NCBI RefSeq assembly: GCF_027587025.1
Contig: NZ_JAPPTI010000002.1
Coordinates: 372,001-436,000, forward strand
Direction: 5' to 3'
DNA: 64,000 bases
Source: Vibrio sp. LaRot3
GTDB lineage: Bacteria; Pseudomonadota; Gammaproteobacteria; Enterobacterales; Vibrionaceae
The notes under the pieces are model-generated. The model saw nothing but the letters and a program-made list of their open reading frames with translations. It did no database searches and had not been told where the DNA came from. The position numbers were made by a program, and so were the translations under genes. Below, piece by piece: positions 15,922-23,143 of the stretch (position 1 is the stretch's first letter; each line of letters opens with the position of its first letter).

Positions 15922-15952
15922 ACCATACAAGTTAGAGTTCACTCTAAGTCAA
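15922..15952 (-). promoter_or_regulatory. MerR-type promoter/operator with 19-bp spacer
   Basis: On the minus strand, -35 TTGACT (15952-15947) and -10 TATGGT (15927-15922) are separated by exactly 19 bp. A 7-bp inverted repeat TTAGAGT / ACTCTAA (15932-15947) lies in the spacer. This over-long spacer with a central dyad is the hallmark of MerR-activated promoters. The -35 overlaps the merR stop codon and transcription would lead into the carboxymuconolactone-decarboxylase-like gene. Confidence 0.8.
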
Positions 15953-16305
15953 CGAACTTTTCCATTATTATAAAGTTTAATTTTTTCTTCTAAAGCAATA
16001 AGGTGTGTTTGTTGCTGCTCGATATGAGCTATCAAATTTTCTCTGTGTTGCTCTAGCAGCAGCTGACGCTGTAATACAGTACCTACCCCAGATTCCCTTA
16101 GCCGCGCATACACCAGAATTTCTTCGAGAGGCATCGCCGTTTCTTTTAGGCGCTTCACAAATTCAATCCACGCTAAATCTTTCGAAGTATATACTCGGTG
16201 CCCACTTCTATTTCGTTGTATATTCTTGAGTAAACCTATTTTTTCATAATATCGAAGGGTGTGTGACGACAAGCCAACCACACTTGAAAACTCTTTCATA
16301 TTCAT
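15949..16305 (-). CDS. MerR family transcriptional regulator
   Basis: A 118-residue regulator. The winged helix is at the N-terminus (MKEFSSVVGLSSHTLRYYEKIGLL, then RNRSGHRVYTSKDLAWIEFVKRLKETAMPLEEI), followed by a dimerisation coiled coil (LLLEQHRENLIAHIEQQQTHL). There are no Cys residues, so it is not a metal- or SoxR-type sensor; it resembles the aldehyde/electrophile-responsive AdhR/NmlR group, and the operator dyad fits that group. Start ATG at 16305 with GGGAG upstream. It lies 58 bp before the CMD gene and should activate the promoter between them. Confidence 0.85.
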   Translation of the reverse strand: MNMKEFSSVVGLSSHTLRYYEKIGLLKNIQRNRSGHRVYTSKDLAWIEFVKRLKETAMPLEEILVYARLRESGVGTVLQRQLLLEQHRENLIAHIEQQQTHLIALEEKIKLYNNGKVR

Positions 16306-16322
16306 GATTTCACTCCCAGGCA

Positions 16323-16409
16323 TAATGCAACGTTAAGGTGTAACCCTTGCTACACTTTAAGCGAAGCGAAAACAACAAGCGTAAGGAATCACTCCTAAAC
16401 AGTTTGTTA
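16323..16409 (-). repeat. attC site, compact form
   Basis: An 87-nt site: TAATGCAACGTTAAGGTGTA ... TTAAGCGAAGCGAAAACAAC ... CACTCCTAAACAGTTTGTTA. Short subfamily. Confidence 0.82.
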
Positions 16410-16853
16410 GACATTTGCCTTAGTTAACCTCGACCACTCCAGCTTTATACCGACGGCAAACAAACTGCCTATAAACAAACAGATAGCTGAACTTATCAGC
16501 CAAAACGTTAAGGAATTATCTGGAAACATTGGCTTGAGTGCTGAAAATGAGAATGCTCTCAGGAGAAAAACACTTGTAATCACAACTAAAATGGAACGCG
16601 TGAACGGAAGCTTCCTTATTACGCCCGCACCCGCCAACGCAAAAGTACCCCAGACACACAAAATAACTGCGATTGTAAGTGTGACCAATGTCGGATACCA
16701 AAGCCCTTGCTCCGCCATTTGAGCCATCTCTTCTCCGGCTCCGAACATTCGATACCAGTCAGCTCCAAATACAATACATCCCAAATGAGCGAATGCCGCT
16801 AAAAAGCAACACCCTGAAGATGCGATGAGATATTTGTTCTTTCGACGATGTAT
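16407..16853 (-). CDS. Conserved membrane protein with an ATA in place of the start codon
   Basis: Coding sense runs for 148 residues with four membrane segments: KYLIASSGCCFLAAFAHLGCIVF, YPTLVTLTIAVILCVWGTFA, a third around SILVVITSVFLL and a fourth around FWLISSAICLFIGSLF. The first segment is complete only if translation begins at or before 16853, where the codon is ATA four bases after AAGGAGG. No in-frame ATG, GTG or TTG exists until a TTG at 16784, inside the first segment. A start codon lost by one change (ATG to ATA) or rare ATA initiation are both possible. Function unknown. Confidence 0.6.
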   Translation of the reverse strand: MHRRKNKYLIASSGCCFLAAFAHLGCIVFGADWYRMFGAGEEMAQMAEQGLWYPTLVTLTIAVILCVWGTFALAGAGVIRKLPFTRSILVVITSVFLLRAFSFSALKPMFPDNSLTFWLISSAICLFIGSLFAVGIKLEWSRLTKANV

Positions 16854-16870
16854 TCATCCTCCTTGATGAC

Positions 16871-16961
16871 TAGATCCGCATTAAGACGCGACCAGCGCTA
16901 GGCTATACTTGAGCGAAACAAAACTGCCAAGCGTTGCGAATCACTCTTAGGTACTTTGTTA
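16871..16961 (-). repeat. attC site, compact form
   Basis: A 91-nt site: TAGATCCGCATTAAGACGCG ... ACTTGAGCGAAACAAAACTG ... TCACTCTTAGGTACTTTGTTA. TAAC is changed to TAGA. Confidence 0.78.
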
Positions 16962-16970
16962 ACAGACCGC

Positions 16971-17426
16971 TTACAACGTGAGTTTAAACCCTTCATGGGT
17001 TGCTTTGAATCCAAGTTTTTCATAGAACCGGATTGCATCTGGGCGCTGCTTATCACTTGTTAACTGAACGATTGTACAGCCTTTCTTTTTTGCCAGTTCG
17101 ATAGCATGTGCGAACATTTGCTCACCGAAACCTTGTCCTCGATAGTCACTATGGATTCGAACGCCTTCGATCAGACAACGCCAACTACCAATATGTGTCA
17201 GGTAGGGAATAAAAGTGATTTGAAGCATCCCGACTAGAGAGTTTCCCAGTTCAACAACAAGTAGTTCGTTGTTTGGATCTCGTGCAATTGCTTCGAACGC
17301 TTCAATATAAGCACTATTCAGCGGAACAGATAAGTCTTCTCTTTTGTTACCAAGCGGGTCATTCGAAAGCAAAGTAACAAGATTTTCCAAATCTGCAAAA
17401 TCAGCTGAACGATACTTTAATTCCAT
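16971..17426 (-). CDS. GNAT family N-acetyltransferase
   Basis: A 151-residue acetyltransferase with the full GNAT core: an N-terminal helix-loop (FADLENLVTLLS), strands with LLVVELGNSLVGMLQITFIP, the pyrophosphate-binding loop RIHSDYRGQGFGEQMFAHAI at about 95-115, and IRFYEKLGFKATHEGFKL at the end. It is of the single-domain soluble type that transfers acetyl groups from acetyl-CoA to amines; substrate unknown. Start ATG with AAGGAGC upstream. An intact single-gene cassette. Confidence 0.9.
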   Translation of the reverse strand: MELKYRSADFADLENLVTLLSNDPLGNKREDLSVPLNSAYIEAFEAIARDPNNELLVVELGNSLVGMLQITFIPYLTHIGSWRCLIEGVRIHSDYRGQGFGEQMFAHAIELAKKKGCTIVQLTSDKQRPDAIRFYEKLGFKATHEGFKLTL

Positions 17427-17453
17427 CTATAGCTCCTTATTACTCCTGACTGC

Positions 17454-17574
17454 TAACGCCACATTAATTGGTGCGTAACGCAAACCACTCTAACTAAACC
17501 ATTGTGACAAAACACTTAAACTGAAGAAAGACGAAAATGAAAAGCGTTAGGAATCTGTCTAAATCCCTTTGTTA
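17454..17574 (-). repeat. attC site
   Basis: Starts TAACGCCACATTAATTGGTG and ends TGTCTAAATCCCTTTGTTA; centre CATTGTGACAAAACACTTAA. Confidence 0.85.
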
Positions 17575-18021
17575 TGCCTGTAGTTTCAAGAAGTAATGAT
17601 ACGTCCCTGACTCTCGCTCATAACCCAGAGACTCATACAGTTTCTGAGCATTTACGTTACTATCTGCCGTTTCCAAAGCAAGCCCCTTTACTTCGGTCTC
17701 TAGTGCCATCTCTTTCGCTGCATTCATCAGCTTCTTGGCCACCCCCATCCTTCTAGCATTATCAGCAACAAACAAGTCGTTGAGAATCCATGTCCTCGCA
17801 GCAGAAACCGAAGAAAAGCTTGGATACAGCTGAACAAAGCCTAAAGCATTACCTTCGTCATCAAGTGCTAAAAATATCACTGATTCATTGTGTTTAATGC
17901 GCGATTAAATAAATTCTCGGGCAACATCGGGGTTACTTTCTTGACCATAAAACACTCGATATGAATCAAAAAGAGGTGTAATAACATCTAAATTATCGAT
18001 TTTTGCTTTTACTATTTCCAT
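17572..18021 (-). pseudogene. GNAT acetyltransferase interrupted by a nonsense codon
   Basis: From the ATG at 18021 the frame reads MEIVKAKIDNLDVITPLFDS and on to ...DVAREFI, then TAA at 17907-17905 (codon 39), then continues in the same frame as SRIKHNESVIFLALDDEGNA with a normal GNAT core (FVADNARRMGVAKKLMNAA, NVNAQKLYESLGYERE). A single base change explains the stop. The remaining 102-residue open frame lacks the first helices and probably does not fold alone. A sequencing error is the main alternative. Confidence 0.8.
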
Positions 18022-18048
18022 GTAAAAAATCCATTTTGTAGAAAGGCA

Positions 18049-18162
18049 TAATGCCCTGTTTATGGGTGGGCAACGCTACCACCAAACCATCGCACCATAA
18101 TCACAAAAGCCAATGAAACCAAAGTCGCCGAGCGTTGCGAATCTATCTTAAACGCCTTGTTA
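18049..18162 (-). repeat. attC site
   Basis: Starts TAATGCCCTGTTTATGGGTG and ends ATCTTAAACGCCTTGTTA. The high arm has GCCGAGCGTTGCGAATC, the sequence expected as donor for the deletion seen at 8562. Confidence 0.82.
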
Positions 18163-18189
18163 AGCTGGCTTCGAGTCGAAACGCGGCTG

Positions 18190-18591
18190 TTATATCTGAA
18201 TTTCTTTCAAGTCGTGATAAGACCCGTAAGCTACGCGCTCAAAATTACTGCGCGCGCAAAACAAACCTTCCTTTGTTTTTGTTCTATTCCATGCGACACG
18301 TGTACCACTATATGTATGAATAAGCTCAGCATGAGACCAATCAATACAAACAAGAATCTTTTCAAATTGACTGATAAAATCTTCTCCTACACACCAATCA
18401 TCTTTCTGATCTATACCAAAAGTTATCATATTCATATAATAGGAGAACCCACTAGAACGAGGGATTACGTTGAATAAATGCTTAACAAGCAATTGACCAC
18501 TTTCGGGTAAATTCGCTATAACTTCGACCGCCTCTTCGTAACTCTTTTCACCTGAGTTACAAGCGATAAATCCATAAATTGTCGATGACAT
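18190..18591 (-). CDS. Hypothetical protein
   Basis: A 133-residue soluble protein without signal peptide or membrane segment. Mixed alpha/beta character: EEAVEVIANLPESGQLLVKHLF is a helix-rich stretch, and WCVGEDFISQFEKILVCIDWSHAEL lies in the middle. The start ATG has AAAGGT upstream. A single-gene cassette with normal attC sites on both sides. No family recognised. A plus-strand frame overlapping it is a shadow. Confidence 0.6.
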   Translation of the reverse strand: MSSTIYGFIACNSGEKSYEEAVEVIANLPESGQLLVKHLFNVIPRSSGFSYYMNMITFGIDQKDDWCVGEDFISQFEKILVCIDWSHAELIHTYSGTRVAWNRTKTKEGLFCARSNFERVAYGSYHDLKEIQI

Positions 18592-18607
18592 ATTTCTACC
18601 TTTAGCC

Positions 18608-18727
18608 TAACGCCTTATTATGGTGTGAGGCACGCAATACCTAAGCTACCGCACACCACCTTAAACACTAAAACCAGCGCATAGTGAAAACACCACGCGT
18701 TGCGCTCGCATGTTGAACAGTTTGTTA
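18608..18727 (-). repeat. attC site
   Basis: Starts TAACGCCTTATTATGGTGTG, contains GCGCATAGTGAAAACACCAC and ends TGTTGAACAGTTTGTTA. Confidence 0.85.
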
Positions 18728-18738
18728 GACGCGTAGCC

Positions 18739-19005
18739 TTATAACTTAATCTCGACGTTGTTCCTTACATATGTTGGTATAGACAACTGCTCATCTATAT
18801 CTTTGAACTTTGTCTGTTGAGGCATCGATTCTATTATCGTATTCAGTTCTTCAAAACTGATACCTACAACTCGACAAGCAGTCATCAAACCATTAATAAA
18901 GCACTTTTTATCCCGCTTTTGCTGTCGCTCCGTAACAGCAATAGATGAGTACAATTCGCACTCTTTCGTTAATAAGGCTAGAAGTTCTTCTTTCGAGGGT
19001 TCCAT
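18739..19005 (-). CDS. Hypothetical small protein
   Basis: An 88-residue, probably helical cytosolic protein (PSKEELLALLTKECELYSSI, then ERQQKRDKKCFINGLMTACR). The ATG at 19005 is preferred to a TTG two codons earlier; no strong ribosome site is seen for either. Two Cys lie in KKCFINGLMTACR. Nothing resembles a known toxin or antitoxin. It is supported mainly by its position between two good attC sites. Confidence 0.5.
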   Translation of the reverse strand: MEPSKEELLALLTKECELYSSIAVTERQQKRDKKCFINGLMTACRVVGISFEELNTIIESMPQQTKFKDIDEQLSIPTYVRNNVEIKL

Positions 19006-19098
19006 ATACAAACTCAGTTGCTAAGTAGTTTGAATACATTATCAATGATTTAAGACACAACTTCCAAGAGCTTGATCTTACGTTTTAAACCAAGCGTC

Positions 19099-19217
19099 TA
19101 ACGCCGCATCAAGTAGTGAGCAACGCTACCACCTACCTGACCCATTGAGCCGTAAACACTCAGTCGATTCAAACCGAAAATGCCAAGCGTTGTGAATCAG
19201 TCATGAACGCTTTGTTA
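19099..19217 (-). repeat. attC site
   Basis: Starts TAACGCCGCATCAAGTAGTG and ends CATGAACGCTTTGTTA; centre CATTGAGCCGTAAACACTCA. Confidence 0.87.
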
Positions 19218-19220
19218 TGT

Positions 19221-19679
19221 TTATTTTGATTCCAGAGCAATCACTTCCACTGGTGCGACGTCTTTTAAATTAAACTTATACGTATAAACGATTCTCACCC
19301 CCTTGTACTCAGAGGTATCTCCTATTTGATTGCGCACTGCGCCTTTAACGGCTTTCTTGAGCACTGCTCGAAGAAACTCATTTCCATCATCTGTCGAGAG
19401 AAACGTCTCGGTCTCACTCTTACTTATATTGTTTTTGTCGGAATAATCGTTTACTAACGTAGTGAGGTCTTCAACAGATTCATAATGCAACTCGCATATA
19501 TTATTAGAGAGTGAAATCGAGATTCCAGTAAGTACCGCAGTTTCGCTAGCTTGTAGAGGTAATGTAGGAAGAACTTTTTCTACACGTGGTTCTATAATGC
19601 TACAAAATTCTTCTGCATCTATCGCTAAAACTGAAAACGATAGCAAACAGAGAGAGACAATCGAAACAAACTTTTTCAT
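19221..19679 (-). CDS. Hypothetical secreted protein
   Basis: A 152-residue protein with a clear signal peptide (KKFVSIVSLCLLSFSVLA, cleavage after LAI/A region). The mature part is alpha/beta with two Cys (EEFCSII and NNICELHYE) that may pair. The ATG at 19679 with AGGAG upstream is chosen; the open frame reaches further back only through translated attC sequence (MRWYWYCVANTL). Periplasmic location is likely. No family recognised. Confidence 0.6.
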   Translation of the reverse strand: MKKFVSIVSLCLLSFSVLAIDAEEFCSIIEPRVEKVLPTLPLQASETAVLTGISISLSNNICELHYESVEDLTTLVNDYSDKNNISKSETETFLSTDDGNEFLRAVLKKAVKGAVRNQIGDTSEYKGVRIVYTYKFNLKDVAPVEVIALESK

Positions 19680-19698
19680 CGTAGTAACTCCTGAAAAA

Positions 19699-19810
19699 CA
19701 ACGCCGCATTAAGGTGTTAGCAACGCAATACCAATACCACCGCATACCGCCTTAAACCAACGCGTAGTGAAAATACCACAAGTTGCGAATCCCTTTTAAA
19801 CAGTTGATTA
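19699..19810 (-). repeat. attC site
   Basis: Starts CAACGCCGCATTAAGGTGTT (TAAC changed to CAAC) and ends CTTTTAAACAGTTGATTA. Confidence 0.78.
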
Positions 19811-20482
19811 TGTGCTTAAGTCAACGTCACTCCATTCAACGTTTGGCGAAATACACCACGTTAGGCTATGTCGACGTTCGTGGACAGCACCACCATCTAT
19901 TATGGGATGATAGTTAGACGGTACAGTGTTCTCACCAAGTTGAGCACTTCTCACTGCATTGTGAGTACAATAGTACAAATCTTCTAGCTCAATTACTTCC
20001 TCAATAGAACGAGCGCGATTTTTCGATAGCAAATCACTGATGGATGAGTCCAAGCCGGGCAAAAAATCATAAACCATCGCTCTGGTGACCTCATCAGGTA
20101 ACTGGCCAACAAGAACACTTGGTTCAATTTTAAAACCTAGTACCCAAGACAAAGCCCACATGTTCTCTAAACGCCAACCAATTGTGTCAGCGTACAGCTC
20201 ATTTGCAGTAGTCCGTTCAAGGGAAAGTATTTCTGTCTCCGTCGAGGTGAAGAATTCACTCAAGCCATTGTTGTGGATATAACTTCTTATCCTCTCAGAA
20301 GAAGTTTGCTCTTCATTGAAGACAACCCAGCAAACTAAGGCATCCAAAGCATAAAGTCTGGTTGCGATCTCTTTATAACTTCGCATCAGACCACTATCAG
20401 ATATAGGTAAGCTCGTAGACACAGAAAAACCATAATCAGATAACTTTTTTAAATTTTTATCCCTAATAGCTTCAAGATTCAT
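19808..20482 (-). CDS. DUF4272 domain-containing protein
   Basis: A 224-residue soluble helical protein. Matches the DUF4272 pattern: an N-terminal RDKNLKKLSDYGFSVSTSLP, EIATRLYALDALVCWVVF, and the conserved TIGWRLENMWALSWVLGF (W-R-x-E-x-x-x-A-L-x-W-A-L-G type) in the middle, then DLYYCTHNAVRSAQLG. The family is of unknown function and widespread in Gram-positive and marine bacteria. Start ATG with AAGGAAT upstream. Stop inside the preceding attC. Confidence 0.75.
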   Translation of the reverse strand: MNLEAIRDKNLKKLSDYGFSVSTSLPISDSGLMRSYKEIATRLYALDALVCWVVFNEEQTSSERIRSYIHNNGLSEFFTSTETEILSLERTTANELYADTIGWRLENMWALSWVLGFKIEPSVLVGQLPDEVTRAMVYDFLPGLDSSISDLLSKNRARSIEEVIELEDLYYCTHNAVRSAQLGENTVPSNYHPIIDGGAVHERRHSLTWCISPNVEWSDVDLST

Positions 20483-20502
20483 GCATATTCCTTATTTGCG
20501 CC

Positions 20503-20547
20503 TAACTCCGCGCCAAGTGTTGCGGTACCCTCTTAAACAGTTTGTTA
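20503..20547 (-). repeat. Internally deleted attC (45 nt)
   Basis: TAACTCCGC is joined to GCCAAGTGTTGCGGTACCC and ends TCTTAAACAGTTTGTTA. The central part is missing, as at 8562. Confidence 0.7.
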
Positions 20548-21306
20548 AATTGCTATTTTACGTAGCGTTGCATTTGCTGATACCACGATTGAGTCACCTG
20601 AAATACGCCTTACGCCAAAATAGCCACCTGACGACGAAAGTTGGTGTACCTGAAGTGAATCTGAGTCAAGCCTTTCAAACCAGTATGGAGCTAAAGAACA
20701 CTGAGCAGAACCTGTCGCTAGATCTTCAGATATACCAATTTTGGGCGCAAAATATCTTAACACGTACCCATTTTCACCATTTGCTGCAGTCACGATTAAA
20801 GCATGGTAATTACCAAGCTGTTTAAAGCGCATATCATCAGGCTTAAAATCTCTTACAGATTCTATTGAGGGCAAGACTATAACTAAATCTCGAGTTGAAA
20901 ATACGTCAATAGCATCAATTGCCAAATCCGCTATTTCTGGCGGAACGACACATGTTTTACCTGTCCAGCTAGGCATCTCAAGAGTATACGCACCATTCTT
21001 TTGGGCAATTGAAACGTCTCCGTAATTGCTACTGAAAACTACACTATCGAGTTTGTACTTAGAGATGATTGCAGCACCAGCCCCTAAGCTACCATGCCCA
21101 CACAGGTTAATTTCCCCATTCAGCGCAAACCAACGAATATGAAACTGTCCATTAATTTTGATGACAAAAGAGGTAACTGGAAGTCCTGCTTCACAGGTTA
21201 TTTTCTGTAACTCTTCATCAGAAAGCCAACTATCAAGCTCTAATACACCACAAGGGTTACCAGAAGCCGACTCACCACCAAACACATCATATGTTTCTAA
21301 TTTGAT
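20545..21306 (-). CDS. PhzF family isomerase homologue with an ATC in place of the start codon
   Basis: A PhzF/YddE-type protein of about 253 residues. Family elements: YDVFGGESASGNPCGVLEL at the N-terminus, CGHGSLGAGAAI near 70 and GISEDLATGSAQCSLAPYW near 195. The catalytic glutamate of the usual (S/N)-E-T element is replaced: the sequence reads GLPVTSFV, so isomerase activity by the known mechanism is doubtful. The conserved start (KLETYDVFGG) requires initiation at 21306, where the codon is ATC; the next in-frame candidate is GTG at 21285, which cuts the first strand. Either the start codon is mutated or a non-standard start is used. Confidence 0.75.
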   Translation of the reverse strand: MKLETYDVFGGESASGNPCGVLELDSWLSDEELQKITCEAGLPVTSFVIKINGQFHIRWFALNGEINLCGHGSLGAGAAIISKYKLDSVVFSSNYGDVSIAQKNGAYTLEMPSWTGKTCVVPPEIADLAIDAIDVFSTRDLVIVLPSIESVRDFKPDDMRFKQLGNYHALIVTAANGENGYVLRYFAPKIGISEDLATGSAQCSLAPYWFERLDSDSLQVHQLSSSGGYFGVRRISGDSIVVSANATLRKIAI

Positions 21307-21330
21307 AACTCACCACCCTCGATTGCAATT

Positions 21331-21454
21331 TAACGCCACATTAAGGTGGTGTGAGAAATGCTACCACCTTACCTAAACCATTGTTCCGTAGACACTAAAA
21401 GCGAATCAAACAGAAAATACCAAGGGTTGAGAATCCGTCTTAAATGCTTTGTTA
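21331..21454 (-). repeat. attC site
   Basis: Starts TAACGCCACATTAAGGTGGT and ends CGTCTTAAATGCTTTGTTA; centre CATTGTTCCGTAGACACTAA. Confidence 0.86.
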
Positions 21455-21856
21455 TGCATTAGATTCGCGCAAATTCTGTTTTAGCAATTTTTGAATTTCG
21501 TTGACTTCAGATTCCATTTCTTCAAAAAGCTTTATCTCGGTAATATCGTCCCTAGCATGTTTAAATTCATGTCTCTTTTCGATAAGCTTTTCAAGACGCT
21601 CACAAAGGCTTTCATCATCTATCAACAACTGCGCTTCAGCAAGTAACCCAAGATCTGCAAAAAAAGAACTATTCCCTGAACTTTGTCCCATTGATTTTAA
21701 GTTCTGCATCAAGTTTGAAAAAGCCATCAATTTCTTATCACGTAACCAACTACGAATCTCTTTTTTTTCCAAGTACGGCTGCAGAAATAGTAACTCGAAT
21801 ACTTTTACACAAATCCCACCCAACCCAAATACAGACAACAATTTAATTATTTCCAT
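21452..21856 (-). CDS. Hypothetical membrane-anchored coiled-coil protein
   Basis: A 134-residue protein: one N-terminal membrane segment (IIKLLSVFGLGGICVKVFELLFL) followed by a charged helical cytosolic part (LIDDESLCERLEKLIEKRHEFKHARDD and LFEEMESEVNEIQKLLKQNL) that looks like a coiled coil. The ATG at 21856 starts just before the membrane segment; an upstream ATG adds 11 residues without a clear ribosome site. Function unknown. Confidence 0.58.
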   Translation of the reverse strand: MEIIKLLSVFGLGGICVKVFELLFLQPYLEKKEIRSWLRDKKLMAFSNLMQNLKSMGQSSGNSSFFADLGLLAEAQLLIDDESLCERLEKLIEKRHEFKHARDDITEIKLFEEMESEVNEIQKLLKQNLRESNA

Positions 21857-21904
21857 ATACCAACTTCGCCCATAATTGTAATAAATCACCAGACATTCTG
21901 ATGC

Positions 21905-21996
21905 ATAACACTAAGTTAAGTTGCCGCAATGTATTAAGCCTACACTTCGCGAAGCGAAATTGCCGATCATTAACGGTCAACTTGAACACGTTGTTA
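21905..21996 (-). repeat. attC site, compact form
   Basis: A 92-nt site: TAACACTAAGTTAAGTTGCC ... CACTTCGCGAAGCGAAATTG ... CAACTTGAACACGTTGTTA. Contains the palindrome TTCGCGAA. Confidence 0.82.
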
Positions 21997-22357
21997 TGAC
22001 GCTATTCGACTTTGTTTGCTTTGAGCCAATGTCCAAATCTGTTAATCCATGTTTGCTACGCACCCTCGCGACTTCGATAGCAAGCAATAGGCCAGTACCT
22101 ACACCAAAAAACAAAGACGCATAAACCTGAGAAACCGAAAATTCGTCAAACTGCCATAGCAATACCCACATAAACCCACCCCAAAACGCTGAACCAAGCA
22201 CAGCCTGAAGAGCAAATAGTTTTAATGGACTCTCAAATATCCTCGGTTTCATGTCTAGGCCTGCCCATCTGTGTAATAGATAAGGGTAAGGTTTAGTTAA
22301 CCGGGCACTAATGCCTTTTTCGACTAAAAGTGTTCGAGCAAATTCCATTTTGTCCAT
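21977..22357 (-). CDS. DUF6404 family membrane protein
   Basis: A 126-residue protein. The N-terminal part (FARTLLVEKGISARLTKPYPYLLHRWAGLDMKP) and two membrane segments (LFALQAVLGSAFWGGFMWVLLW and VYASLFFGVGTGLLLAIEVA) match the DUF6404 layout, common in Vibrio cassette arrays and of unknown function. The ATG at 22357 with AAAGGAG upstream is the start; the frame further upstream is translated repeat. The C-terminal SNSVITTCSS is encoded within the attC and is probably cassette-specific. Confidence 0.68.
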   Translation of the reverse strand: MDKMEFARTLLVEKGISARLTKPYPYLLHRWAGLDMKPRIFESPLKLFALQAVLGSAFWGGFMWVLLWQFDEFSVSQVYASLFFGVGTGLLLAIEVARVRSKHGLTDLDIGSKQTKSNSVITTCSS

Positions 22358-22394
22358 AATAGCTCCTTTAAGTGGATGGTAATGTGCTGCGTCA

Positions 22395-22518
22395 TAATGC
22401 CTAATTAAAGTGTGAAGCACGCAATACAAAGCCTTTCGCATAGCACCTTAACCTCAGAAAGAAACCAACGCGTAGTAAAAATGCCACGCGAGCCAAACCA
22501 CTCTTGAACGATTTGTTA
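22395..22518 (-). repeat. attC site
   Basis: Starts TAATGCCTAATTAAAGTGTG, contains CGCGTAGTAAAAATGCCACG and ends TCTTGAACGATTTGTTA. Confidence 0.83.
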
Positions 22519-23013
22519 AGTTACTTTTTCATATACGACTTTAGCCTTAGGCGCATGATAGTCTTTCCAGTTGATAAGATGGTTACTCAACAAATCCTTG
22601 GCAAAGACATTTTTATAAAAAATCACCAATTGCCCATCCGAGCAAAATTCAATTTCACCCGAGTGACTTTCGCAAAGATATGAAATGATTGCAAAAAGTT
22701 CTAAGTCACCGTTTGTAACATACGCTGATTTTTCATCACAAGAATGATGTCGACAAGCACTGACAATATATGTATTAGCTCCAAGAGCTTTTACTAGATC
22801 GGGAGCACCACCAAAACCAGCCTTAACTTGTTCTGAGATTTTTGCATTTGGCCAGAAATATTGCTTACTCTTACTGCCAAAATATTCATTTATATGCGAT
22901 TTGAAATTATCATTCCATATCAGCTGATTTGCATTTTTGAACTCTCTGATCTCGAATGTTTTTGCACTAATAGGCAAAGAAAAAACCACAAGTATAAACA
23001 ATAATATACGCAT
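22516..23013 (-). CDS. Secreted Ivy-like protein (putative lysozyme inhibitor)
   Basis: A 165-residue protein with a signal peptide (RILLFILVVFSLPISA). The mature part contains SACRHHSCDEK at about residue 86-96, which has the C-x4-C spacing of the CKPHDC loop that blocks lysozyme in Ivy. Preceding GAPDLVKALGANTYIVSACR also fits the Ivy layout. Two further Cys (YLCESH, EFCSDG) may pair. The family call is by pattern; if right, the protein sits in the periplasm and protects peptidoglycan. Start ATG with AAAGGT upstream. Confidence 0.6.
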   Translation of the reverse strand: MRILLFILVVFSLPISAKTFEIREFKNANQLIWNDNFKSHINEYFGSKSKQYFWPNAKISEQVKAGFGGAPDLVKALGANTYIVSACRHHSCDEKSAYVTNGDLELFAIISYLCESHSGEIEFCSDGQLVIFYKNVFAKDLLSNHLINWKDYHAPKAKVVYEKVT

Positions 23014-23030
23014 AACTTACCTTTGTAGCA

Positions 23031-23140
23031 TAACGCCGCGTTAAGTACTGAGCAACGCTACCACTGTACCCTAGACATAATGTCATAAACACAGATGTGA
23101 AGCCGCCAAGCGTTGGGAATCCGTCTTAAACGCTTTGTTA
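23031..23140 (-). repeat. attC site
   Basis: Starts TAACGCCGCGTTAAGTACTG and ends CGTCTTAAACGCTTTGTTA; a 110-nt member of the CATTGTGACATAAACAC subfamily (here TAATGTCATAAACACAGA). Confidence 0.87.
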
Positions 23141-23143
23141 GGG

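Noticed and set aside
18135..18477. Two plus-strand frames over the hypothetical gene at 18190
   Set aside because: They start in attC sequence, lack ribosome sites and oppose a frame with normal composition.
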